This document shows, one piece after another, positions 13,270 through 19,475 of a stretch of 19,475 nucleotides of DNA. Position numbers and translations under genes: made by a program. The notes under the pieces are model-generated. The model was not told the origin of the DNA. It did not search any database and worked only from the letters and a program-made list of their open reading frames with translations. The stretch's first letter is position 1. Each line of letters begins with the position of its first letter. The DNA is from Clostridia bacterium (GTDB taxonomy: Bacteria; Bacillota; Clostridia; Christensenellales; Borkfalkiaceae), in the NCBI GenBank assembly GCA_017452305.1, contig JAFTMQ010000149.1, positions 1 to 19,475 on the forward strand. The letters are read 5' to 3'.

Positions 13270-14004
13270 ATGTGGGAATATTATATTCTTTCCTTTTCGG
13301 TAATGATTGTTTGTGCGGTGATTGCGGGCATTGCGAGTGCGCGCGTTCGTTCCGCGTATAAAAAATACGGAAATATGCCCACGAAATCGCATATGACGGG
13401 CTATGACACGGCGACGAGATTGCTTCGTAATAACGGCGTTTTCGATATTCGCGTGGGCAGAGTGGGCGGTTTTCTTTCCGACCATTACCACCCCGTAAGA
13501 AAGGAAGTCAATCTTTCGGCCAGCGTGTACGGCAATGATTCTATCGCGGCGTGCGCGGTGGCGGCGCACGAAATCGGGCACGTGTTACAAAAAAAGAAGG
13601 GGTATTTGCCCTATAAGCTTCGGACAGCGCTTGTGAAAATTACGAATATCGGCAGTTACCTCGCCGTGCCTCTCGTGCTTGTCGGCTTGGCGTTGGATTT
13701 CCTCATTTCCTCGACGGCGGACGCGAATATTGGTTATTATTTCGCGCTTGTGGGCGTGGGACTTTACGGACTTTCTACGGTGTTTGCATTCGTTACCCTG
13801 CCCGTCGAATTAGACGCAAGCCGCCGCGCAAAAAAAATGTTGGTTGCAGAAGGCATTTTGGATAAGGACGAATTGAAATACGCCGACAAAATGTTGGACG
13901 CCGCGGCGCAGACGTATTTGGCGTCGCTGTTGACTTCGATGATCTATTTTCTTCGTTTTTTGCTGTGGGTGATGATGCTCTTTGGTCGCCGCCGCAGAAA
14001 ATAA
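13270..14004 (+). CDS. Membrane-bound zinc metalloprotease, YugP family
   Basis: Predicted neutral zinc metallopeptidase of the YugP family. The 244-residue protein starts with a membrane helix (about 5-24), then a soluble part with GYDTATRLLRNNGV, the DHYHPVRKEVNLS block (71-83) and the zinc-binding HEIGH motif (100-104, in AVAAHEIGHVLQ). Two central helices follow (about 128-148 and 156-177), then the PVELDASRRAKKML block (179-191), where Glu180 is the likely third zinc ligand, and a C-terminal helix with a tail of basic residues (RRRRK). Family substrates are unknown. ATG 13270 is preceded by AGAGGATAG. It is a single gene flanked on both sides by hairpin repeats and by copies D and E of the 29-bp motif, so it may sit in a repeat-prone segment. 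Confidence 0.9.
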   Translation: MWEYYILSFSVMIVCAVIAGIASARVRSAYKKYGNMPTKSHMTGYDTATRLLRNNGVFDIRVGRVGGFLSDHYHPVRKEVNLSASVYGNDSIAACAVAAHEIGHVLQKKKGYLPYKLRTALVKITNIGSYLAVPLVLVGLALDFLISSTADANIGYYFALVGVGLYGLSTVFAFVTLPVELDASRRAKKMLVAEGILDKDELKYADKMLDAAAQTYLASLLTSMIYFLRFLLWVMMLFGRRRRK

Positions 14005-14075
14005 GCGAAAAACGCTCGGCTTCAAAAAATATTTTTGATAACGAAACAAACCGTTGTGTGGTGAAGAAAAAACCG

Positions 14076-14104
14076 TTCAACGCGTACATGGTGCCACGAT
14101 TTTG
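14076..14104 (+). repeat. Interspersed motif, copy E (downstream of the zinc protease gene)
   Basis: TTCAACGCGTACATGGTGCC followed by ACGATTTTG, nearly identical to copy A although 5.6 kb away and intergenic. With copy D it forms a direct repeat around the protease gene. Confidence 0.7.
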
Positions 14105-14181
14105 CGAAAAATAGGCAAAAATCGGCAAGAATAGACGGGATGATAAGTCCTAAAACACAAAAAAGAATAGTCACAAAAATT

Positions 14182-14222
14182 AAAAGCCCTTGCATACAAT
14201 AGTAACCGCAGGGCTTTTTTTA
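14182..14222. terminator. Rho-independent terminator downstream of the zinc protease gene
   Basis: AAAAGCCCT (14182-14190) pairs with AGGGCTTTT (14210-14218), with extra GC pairing inside, and seven T follow on the + strand. The A-run on the left also allows use from the other strand, but no convergent gene is visible. Confidence 0.75.
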
Positions 14223-14275
14223 ATGCGGAATGCGGAGTGCCGACTGCGTCGGACTACATACAAGCCGATGGCTTG
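14222..14275. repeat. Second, shorter hairpin repeat tract
   Basis: It begins with the same stutter as the first tract (AATGCGGAATGCGGAGTG), then has CCGAC/GTCGG (14240-14252) and CAAGCC/GGCTTG (14261-14275), joined by ACTACATA. The shared opening and the hairpin style link it to 13033-13181, although the linker differs. The rest of the gap (14276-14396) is very AT-rich and I see no gene in it. Confidence 0.6.
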
Positions 14276-14396
14276 ATTTTTGGGAAGAAGCGACCCAATT
14301 TTGGTGAAAAATAGAAGAAAAAATTTATAATTTTTATGAAAGGTGCCTAAAATGCAAAAAATTGATTAATTTCGCATATTTTTTTTATTTTGCCTA

Positions 14397-14425
14397 TTGA
14401 CAAGCAGTGTTTTTTGTAGTAAAAT
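14397..14425 (+). promoter_or_regulatory. Sigma-A promoter of the SPFH operon
   Basis: A perfect TTGACA (14397-14402) and TAAAAT (14420-14425) with a 17-bp spacer. Transcription would start near 14432, about 175 nt before the first gene, leaving a long leader. Confidence 0.78.
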
Positions 14426-14445
14426 GTAGAATAAGGACGAAAAAT

Positions 14446-14570
14446 AGCGTCTAAAACCGTACTTGGGTTTAAAAAACCAAAGAAAAAAGGAAAAAAATCC
14501 AAGCGAAAAAGACGTTAAAAAAGGTCCTTTCTTTCGTATAAAGAGGGAATTATATCTTCGATATACGAAA
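14446..14570 (+). promoter_or_regulatory. Structured leader RNA of the SPFH operon
   Basis: An outer helix AGCGTCT/AGACGTT (14446-14452 with 14510-14516) encloses a 9-bp helix CTTGGGTTT/AAATCCAAG (14462-14470 with 14495-14503). A second hairpin TTTCGTATA/TATACGAAA (14532-14540 with 14562-14570) follows. TCCTT at 14525-14529 is complementary to the AAGGA of the ribosome binding site (14593-14597). I do not recognise it as a known riboswitch class. Confidence 0.45.
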
Positions 14571-14607
14571 AATCAAACCAAAAAATTATTTTAAGGAGAG
14601 ACGGCAT

Positions 14608-16110
14608 ATGAAACTCTATGACATTGTGGATTGGAATCCCACAGCGACAACGGAAAGCGAAATAATTGCTTTTAAGCACGAAGCTGAAAATTTCAACACC
14701 CACACGCAACTCATCGTTACCGGTGCGCAAGAAGCTTTGTTTGTACATAACGGACAAGACGCAGACTTGTTTGCAGCAGGTAAGCACACGCTTTCCACGG
14801 AAAACCTTCCTTTCTTAAGAAAGTTGGTTGCCATTCCTACGGATGGTAAATCCCCCTACACCGCAAGCGTTTATTTTGTAAACAAAGTTTACATGAACGA
14901 CTTAAAATGGGGCACACCGAAAGCTATTTTGACGGAAGACCCTATTTCCGGTATGGATATTCACGTCCGCGCAAACGGTCGTTTCAGCGCGCATATCGTT
15001 GACTCTCGTAAGCTCTTAATGAAGAAAATCGTCGGCAACCAAACCGTTTACACGAAAGAGGATTTGGAAGACGAATTATTCGGGGAATTGATTCAACACG
15101 TAAGAGCGAACTTGAACACCATGATCCGCGATATGCAAGTTAGCATTTTGGATATCAACTCCCACAGCGTTGAATTATCCAAGAAGATGCTTGAAGTGCT
15201 TGTTGCACAATTTGCGGAATTTGGTATCAGCCTTGATAAGTTCAGCTTCATGGACATCAGCGTTCCCGAAGAAGACATCAAGGAACTCAGCGAAATCAAG
15301 AAGAAGGTTGCAATGAAGAAGAAAGCTCTCGAAGCAACCTTGCTCGAAGGTCAAGTTCAAGCGCAAATCGACTACGCGAAGCTTAGAGCGGAAGGCGCAG
15401 GTAAAGGCGCAGGTGCGGCAGACGGTTGGGCAGCATTGCAGGCAGCTGGCGCGCAAGGCTTAGAGCTTGAATCTAGAAGAATCGACGTTATGAAGACGGC
15501 GGCTGGCAACGAAGGTCAAGTCGGCGGGTTCATGGGTGCCGGTATGGGTATCGGTATGGGCGTTGGTATGGGCGGCGCGTTCGGTGCGAACATGGCGAAT
15601 ATGGCAAACCAAGCGTTCAACCCTCAAGGCGGCTATCCTCAACAACCTTATGGTCAAATGCCTCCTCAAGGCTATCCTCAACAACCCTACGGACAGATGC
15701 CTCCTCAGGGTTACCCTCAACAACCCTATGGTTATCCTCAACAACCTTATGGCGCACCCCAAGGCTATCCTCAACAACCCTATGGTCAGATGCCTCCTCA
15801 AGGTGCACCTGCTCCCGACGGGGCTCCCGCTCCCGAAGGCGTACCTCAAGGTTATCCTCAACAGCCTTATGGTCAAATGCCTCCTCAGGGTTACCCTCAA
15901 CAACCCTCCGGTTATCCTCAACAACCCTATGGCGCGCCCCAAGGCTATCCTCAACACCCTTACGGACAGATGCCTCCTCAAGGTTATGCACCTCAAGGCG
16001 CACCTGCTCCCGAAGCAGCACCCGCACCCGCAGCGGCAGTTTGCCCGAATTGCGGTCAGCCTATTCAACCCGGCGCAACGGTATGTGCTTGCGGTCAGCA
16101 ATTGGTATAA
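14608..16110 (+). CDS. SPFH (band 7) domain protein with PQQPYG-repeat tail and C-terminal zinc ribbon
   Basis: First gene of a four-gene operon. Domains: an SPFH/YdjI-like core (about 1-225; VDWN start, LIVTGAQEALFVHNGQ, DIHVRANGRFSAHI, FMDISVPEEDI), a charged coiled coil (226-262, KKKVAMKKKALEATLLEGQ), a Gly/Ala/Met-rich segment (263-335), a Pro/Gln/Tyr/Gly-rich repeat region (340-460), and a short zinc ribbon (CPNC 479-482, CAC 493-495). The second knuckle is CxC rather than the usual CxxC. YdjI of Bacillus subtilis also joins an SPFH domain to a C-terminal zinc ribbon and works with YdjG and YdjH in PspA-linked envelope stress. The tail here is far longer than I would expect. AAGGAGAG precedes ATG 14608. 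No signal peptide or membrane helix, so membrane contact is presumably peripheral. Confidence 0.85.
   Translation: MKLYDIVDWNPTATTESEIIAFKHEAENFNTHTQLIVTGAQEALFVHNGQDADLFAAGKHTLSTENLPFLRKLVAIPTDGKSPYTASVYFVNKVYMNDLKWGTPKAILTEDPISGMDIHVRANGRFSAHIVDSRKLLMKKIVGNQTVYTKEDLEDELFGELIQHVRANLNTMIRDMQVSILDINSHSVELSKKMLEVLVAQFAEFGISLDKFSFMDISVPEEDIKELSEIKKKVAMKKKALEATLLEGQVQAQIDYAKLRAEGAGKGAGAADGWAALQAAGAQGLELESRRIDVMKTAAGNEGQVGGFMGAGMGIGMGVGMGGAFGANMANMANQAFNPQGGYPQQPYGQMPPQGYPQQPYGQMPPQGYPQQPYGYPQQPYGAPQGYPQQPYGQMPPQGAPAPDGAPAPEGVPQGYPQQPYGQMPPQGYPQQPSGYPQQPYGAPQGYPQHPYGQMPPQGYAPQGAPAPEAAPAPAAAVCPNCGQPIQPGATVCACGQQLV
15664..15984 (+). repeat. 180-bp higher-order repeat in the SPFH tail
   Basis: Positions 15664-15804 and 15844-15984 match almost base for base at a 180-bp offset, apart from a few changes (for example TATGG to TCCGG at the 15717/15897 position). 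Each 60-codon unit contains several smaller GYPQQPYGQMPPQ-like units and is followed by a GAPAPDGAPAPEG-type segment. This is the pattern of a recent in-frame segmental duplication. Confidence 0.85.
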
Positions 16111-16135
16111 TTGAGTAGAAAAGGAGAAACAAGAA

Positions 16136-16843
16136 ATGAAAAACTTCCTTAAAAAACATACAAAATTAGTTATTTGGGCAATTTTCATGGTGATTTTCAA
16201 CGTTTTGGCGTTGCTTATCCCTCACAATAAATTGGGGGACGCGACCGTTGCTTTCTGGGGCGGTTTTGCGTTCATCAACGTAGCGTTTGTAGGGATTGGC
16301 GTTGTGCTGTTCTTCTTACAGCTTGACAAAACGACGATATTTAGCAACACCGTAATGGTTTACGTGTTCAGCGCGATATATTTCATTATCACCTTCATTT
16401 TGAATTTGATTTATATGATCGTGTTCGACGCGAAGAACTTCTACTTAGAAGTATTTCTTCCCAACGGCATCATCGTTGCGTTGTACATTGCGGCAATGCT
16501 CGTTGCGAACGCTGCGATGAGACATATGAGCGCTGTAACCAAGCACACGGAAACGAAGGTTGCGGCAAGAAGATTGACGACGGCGAAAGTAGAATTCATT
16601 ATGAACAACGCGGAAAACGAAGTTGTGAAGAAAGCGTTGTTTGATTTAAAAGAAGACGTACAATACAGCGATCCTATCGGCAACGAATCTACGGTTAGCC
16701 TCGAACAAGATTTTGAAAATCAGCTTAACTTGATTGAACAATTGATTGCAGGCGAAGCGGCAGAAGAAGCAATTTTGAAAGCAATTAAATTGGCAAAGAA
16801 CAAATTGCAGTTCCGTAACGAAACACTCAAAGCAAACAAATAA
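16136..16843 (+). CDS. Four-helix membrane protein with cytosolic helical domain, unknown function
   Basis: I do not recognise a named family. The 235-residue protein has four predicted membrane helices in its first half (about 11-28, 38-62, 70-97, 106-127) with a basic N-terminus (MKNFLKKHTK), placing both ends in the cytosol. The second half (about 130-235) is a charged alpha-helical domain (AARRLTTAKVEFIMNNAENE, then LEQDFENQLNLIEQLIAGE). ATG 16136 has AAAGGAG at 9-nt spacing; the gap to the SPFH gene is 25 bp, so they are cotranscribed. By position it could be the membrane anchor for the SPFH protein, a role YdjH or YdjG plays in Bacillus, but sequence kinship to those is not evident to me. 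Confidence 0.8.
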   Translation: MKNFLKKHTKLVIWAIFMVIFNVLALLIPHNKLGDATVAFWGGFAFINVAFVGIGVVLFFLQLDKTTIFSNTVMVYVFSAIYFIITFILNLIYMIVFDAKNFYLEVFLPNGIIVALYIAAMLVANAAMRHMSAVTKHTETKVAARRLTTAKVEFIMNNAENEVVKKALFDLKEDVQYSDPIGNESTVSLEQDFENQLNLIEQLIAGEAAEEAILKAIKLAKNKLQFRNETLKANK

Positions 16844-16870
16844 GGAAACGGAAGGTTTTGGAGGAAAATA

Positions 16871-17806
16871 ATGGAATTCAAAGAAGTTATTTATGAGTGT
16901 GGCGGTTGCGGTAGTCAACACGATCCCGTAGAAGTAGAAAAGAGCCCCGACAGAGTTGTGAAATGCCCTTGGTGCAGAAAGAGAACGAGGTTTGAACCCA
17001 AACCCGTAACGCCTATTGCAAATCCTGCGGCGGCGTACGATCCGTTTGCGATGCCTACCTCTTCCGCACCTGCGGCGCAAGCGCCCGCTGCACCTGCACA
17101 CGCGGCGCCCGCGGCACCCGCTATGGCGGCGGTTATCCCCGGTGCCAAGGTTGCAAACGAAGTTCGTCAAGCGGCACGCTTCTTCAAAGAAAAGCAGTTT
17201 GATACGGCAGTGCAGTTTGCGCAACAAGTATTGGCTTCGGTCTTGGACCACGCGACGTCCTTGTTTATTCTCGCATACGTACGCGCGTTCGTCAATAATC
17301 CAAGAAATCGCGACGCGCTTGAAAAGTTCTTCAAAGAAACCTTGCCTACGATTGAAATGGCGGGCGATGAATTGGAAACCTTCAAGGATTGCGTAATGTT
17401 TGTAAGACCTAACCTTATTAGATATCACGCGGATATTATTGCGGCGGTAGTTAAAAACGACAAGAAGGGCGGCCCTGAATTTGTGGACACCTTCTCGCCC
17501 GCGATTATTAAGAGCTATACGGATATCGAATGGGTAAGCGACGAAATCTTTGCTACCTTCAAGGAAGCGGGTAAGCACGGCAGTATGCCTAAGACGTGGT
17601 ATGCATTGTATCAATGTGCGCTTGAAAATCCCGATTCTCCCGTGAAGGTTGGTTGGGATTATGAAGATACGGTAAAAGATTTCTACGATAACTACGTTTT
17701 GAGATTGGAAGATTTGTTCAAGGATATTCAAGACGAAACGCTCCGCATGAAATTCTACGGCGGCGCAACAAAGATTAAAAATGTATTCATCTCCAAGATG
17801 AATTAA
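16871..17806 (+). CDS. Zinc-ribbon protein with Ala/Pro linker and helical domain
   Basis: Third gene of the operon. The 311-residue product opens with a zinc ribbon (Cys10, Cys13, Cys32, Cys35; YECGGCGSQ and VKCPWCRKR), followed by an Ala/Pro-rich linker (about 46-90) and an all-helical soluble domain (about 92-311) beginning VANEVRQAARFFKEKQFDTAVQFAQQVLA, which looks like a TPR-type helical pair. No membrane helix. The layout recalls YdjG of Bacillus subtilis only in having an N-terminal zinc ribbon; YdjG also has membrane segments, absent here. GGAGG lies 6 nt before ATG 16871, and the gene follows its neighbour by 27 bp. The zinc ribbons of this protein and the SPFH protein may dock on the same partners, but this is an inference. 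Function unknown. Confidence 0.8.
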   Translation: MEFKEVIYECGGCGSQHDPVEVEKSPDRVVKCPWCRKRTRFEPKPVTPIANPAAAYDPFAMPTSSAPAAQAPAAPAHAAPAAPAMAAVIPGAKVANEVRQAARFFKEKQFDTAVQFAQQVLASVLDHATSLFILAYVRAFVNNPRNRDALEKFFKETLPTIEMAGDELETFKDCVMFVRPNLIRYHADIIAAVVKNDKKGGPEFVDTFSPAIIKSYTDIEWVSDEIFATFKEAGKHGSMPKTWYALYQCALENPDSPVKVGWDYEDTVKDFYDNYVLRLEDLFKDIQDETLRMKFYGGATKIKNVFISKMN

Positions 17807-17825
17807 ATAAAGGAGGCAACAAAAA

Positions 17826-19475
17826 ATGTCAGATTATGTACAAGTCAATATAGACTATGGTCGAATTCAGAGCATTGTCTATAATGCAGTTAGCCCCGTA
17901 GCGGCAGGCGTTGTTCGCGTACAGGGTCAGGTTCAACAAGCGCAAGACGATATCATCAGATTGCAACGTGAGCTTGCGGATTTCAGAAAGCAACAAGAAT
18001 TCGCAGCGGCATTGCAACGCGCTATCACCGAAATTATCCGTGTTCGTCAAGAACTCGAAGAAAAATTCGGCGTGCACAAGACGGTTAGAGATAACATGCT
18101 TGGTATCTTGCAAGCAAACGATCTTGAAATCGTTGGTAAGGAAACGATTACGAAGTGTACGGAAGAGCTCATGATTGCGGCTCCCAAGTATTGGCTCGCT
18201 CCTTCCCTTATCGCGTTGGCAGCATGGATTGGCGATAACCAAGCTTTGGCTAATAGAGCACTTAACGTAGCTTTGCAACGTGACAAAGAAAAGACGGCGC
18301 TCTTGTTCGCTTTGATTTGCCGCAGAAACCAAAGATTGAAGGCAAGCTTCAAGTGGTTGAAGGTTTACTTCGATCAACAAAATCCTTCCAAGATGAGAAA
18401 GAGTATCATCGCGTTCATCGACGCTTACTCCAACGGTGTATTCGGTCACGATAAACAACACCTTTGCGATAAGACTATCGATAAGTGGATGGATAGATTG
18501 AAAGCGGATAATCCTCAATTCGACGCGGAACAAAAGACGTATTGGTCCAACTACTACCTTTCTATGACGGATGGCAACCCTTCCCTCGGCGCAGATTACG
18601 AGCTTTTGAAGAAGGTAAGCCCTCAAGCAAAGGCTATGGACGAATACGTTTCCAGAATCGTTGCAGTAGATAGAGCAAAGGGTATTAGAGAAAGCTTCAA
18701 CGAAATTTTGAACGCACAAGTTAACGTTCAATCCTTGGTTGACGAAATCGATAAACAACTCACCAACCTCGTAACCGGTTATGAAGAAGACGAAGCTGAA
18801 CTTCGTAACGAAGAACGCTTCTACTCCCTCGTTAAGGAACACAGCGGTGACGAAAAGCTCGCGAAGAAGATTATGCGTATCGAAGAAGCGAAGCGTTACG
18901 ATCCTCCCGTTGACTTTGCAAAGAGATTGTCTCAATCTATTACCGCAAAGGGCGAGCAAGTAGTGGCTATGTCCGCAAAGAAGACGGCTTTGAAGCTCCT
19001 TCGCGTTTATATTGAAGGCGCGTTTGAAGATTTCATGCTCGAAAAGAAGGACGCTTATCCTCAAGAAATCAGCGTTGTTATTTCCGAAAAGGGTACGACG
19101 GCTGGCAAGTTCACGGGTAAGAGCTTTAAGTGGGTTGGTAAGACGACCGACGGTACGAACGACGCAGCTTTGAAGACAGACGTTTCCAAGAAATACGACG
19201 AAGCAAAAGACGAAAGCATCGCTTCCGTTATTGATAAGAAGACAAAGATGATTTTGATGATTATCTTCGGTGCAATTGGTCTTCTCGGTATTATCTTGGC
19301 TATCGCATTCAGCAAAAAAGGCGGCGGCGGCTGGTTAGTGCTTGGTATCCCTGGCGTTATCCTTGCAGTTATCATGCTTTTCCTTTGGATGAAAGAAAAG
19401 AAAGCGAACCAAGCGGCAAGAGAAGCGTTTGCGAAATATTATGACGATGCAAAGATTAAAGCTTGCGGAATGATC
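17826..19475 (+). CDS. Large coiled-coil protein with two C-terminal membrane helices, 3' truncated
   Basis: The frame is open from ATG 17826 to the window end (550 codons so far). A very strong ribosome binding site (AAAGGAGG) and a 19-bp gap tie it to the zinc-ribbon gene. Layout: a short N-terminus (MSDYVQVNIDYGRIQSIVYN), a coiled coil (about 30-90, QGQVQQAQDDIIRLQRELADF), a long helical soluble region (about 95-440) with a Trp/Tyr-rich middle, then two membrane helices (about 475-496, MILMIIFGAIGLLGIILAIA, and 503-521, WLVLGIPGVILAVIMLFLW) joined by a Lys/Gly turn, and a charged tail. I do not recognise the family. It might be the membrane-tethered scaffold of the SPFH operon. The stop codon lies beyond the window. 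Confidence 0.85.
   Translation, partial: MSDYVQVNIDYGRIQSIVYNAVSPVAAGVVRVQGQVQQAQDDIIRLQRELADFRKQQEFAAALQRAITEIIRVRQELEEKFGVHKTVRDNMLGILQANDLEIVGKETITKCTEELMIAAPKYWLAPSLIALAAWIGDNQALANRALNVALQRDKEKTALLFALICRRNQRLKASFKWLKVYFDQQNPSKMRKSIIAFIDAYSNGVFGHDKQHLCDKTIDKWMDRLKADNPQFDAEQKTYWSNYYLSMTDGNPSLGADYELLKKVSPQAKAMDEYVSRIVAVDRAKGIRESFNEILNAQVNVQSLVDEIDKQLTNLVTGYEEDEAELRNEERFYSLVKEHSGDEKLAKKIMRIEEAKRYDPPVDFAKRLSQSITAKGEQVVAMSAKKTALKLLRVYIEGAFEDFMLEKKDAYPQEISVVISEKGTTAGKFTGKSFKWVGKTTDGTNDAALKTDVSKKYDEAKDESIASVIDKKTKMILMIIFGAIGLLGIILAIAFSKKGGGGWLVLGIPGVILAVIMLFLWMKEKKANQAAREAFAKYYDDAKIKACGMI

Noticed and set aside
15460..16200. Long repeat-rich frames on the - strand and in a second + frame over the SPFH tail
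   Set aside because: Direct consequence of the tandem DNA repeat being open in several frames. Only the SPFH frame has a domain and a start site.
16646..17731. A 361-codon - strand frame opposite the zinc-ribbon gene
   Set aside because: No ribosome binding site or family features; the + strand gene has Cys pairs and a strong start. It is a shadow of biased codon use.
17829..19064. A 411-codon open frame on the - strand opposite the last gene
   Set aside because: It is the antisense of a frame that has a perfect ribosome binding site, operon spacing and membrane helices; the antisense product is Cys/Arg/Leu-rich with no recognisable domain.
1..19475. Search by eye for tRNA, rRNA, rnpB, parS (TGTTTCACGTGAAACA-like) sites, transposases and prophage genes
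   Set aside because: None could be supported from the sequence.

Overview
The window looks like the origin-proximal part of the chromosome of a spore-forming, Gram-positive anaerobe of the Clostridia (Bacillota). The grounds are: an end fragment of dnaN, then rpmH-rnpA-yidD-yidC-khpB (the classic origin cluster); a run of DnaA boxes; a YyaC-type sporulation protein; a three-gene spore germinant-receptor operon; and a trmN6-rsmI pair of the kind found near the origin in Bacillus. Base composition is slightly AT-rich, with good AGGAG-type ribosome binding sites and sigma-A promoters. No rRNA, tRNA, CRISPR array, transposase or phage gene is visible, and I cannot name a genus.

Layout. 1-4.3 kb (+ strand): the dnaN end, a terminator and strong promoter, rpmH, two terminator-like hairpins, rnpA/yidD (overlapping), a YidC with a large extracytoplasmic insertion, and KhpB/Jag with an unusual Arg/Gly-rich tail. 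4.3-5.6 kb (- strand): a QueT-type queuosine-precursor transporter with a structured leader, and yyaC. 5.7-6.5 kb (+): a CvpA-family membrane protein ending at a strong terminator. 6.6-7.1 kb: no gene, but 11 exact TTATNCACA-type DnaA boxes, one near match and three 10-bp-phased Spo0A-like boxes. This is a strong oriC candidate, lying about 6.3 kb downstream of dnaN. 7.15-11.35 kb (-): a gerA-gerB-gerC operon with a candidate sigma-G promoter. 11.4-13.0 kb (+): trmN6 and rsmI from a divergent sigma-A promoter. 13.0-14.3 kb: a YugP-type zinc protease flanked by two hairpin-rich repeat tracts. 14.4-19.5 kb (+): a promoter, a long structured leader and a four-gene operon. It encodes an SPFH protein with a PQQPYG-repeat tail and zinc ribbon, a four-helix membrane protein, a zinc-ribbon/helical protein, and a large coiled-coil protein with two C-terminal membrane helices that runs off the window.

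How the parts fit. The left half is housekeeping: clamp loading partner, ribosome and RNase P, and membrane insertion. The middle joins replication initiation to sporulation (possible Spo0A control inside the origin, a sigma-F-like site before yyaC, a sigma-G-like site before gerA). The right end is most likely a membrane-associated stress scaffold distantly like Bacillus YdjG-YdjH-YdjI; that functional link is an inference from architecture only. A 29-bp motif with core CGTACATGG or CGCACATGG occurs five times between 8.4 and 14.2 kb, always in the same orientation, inside and between genes. Its nature is unknown.
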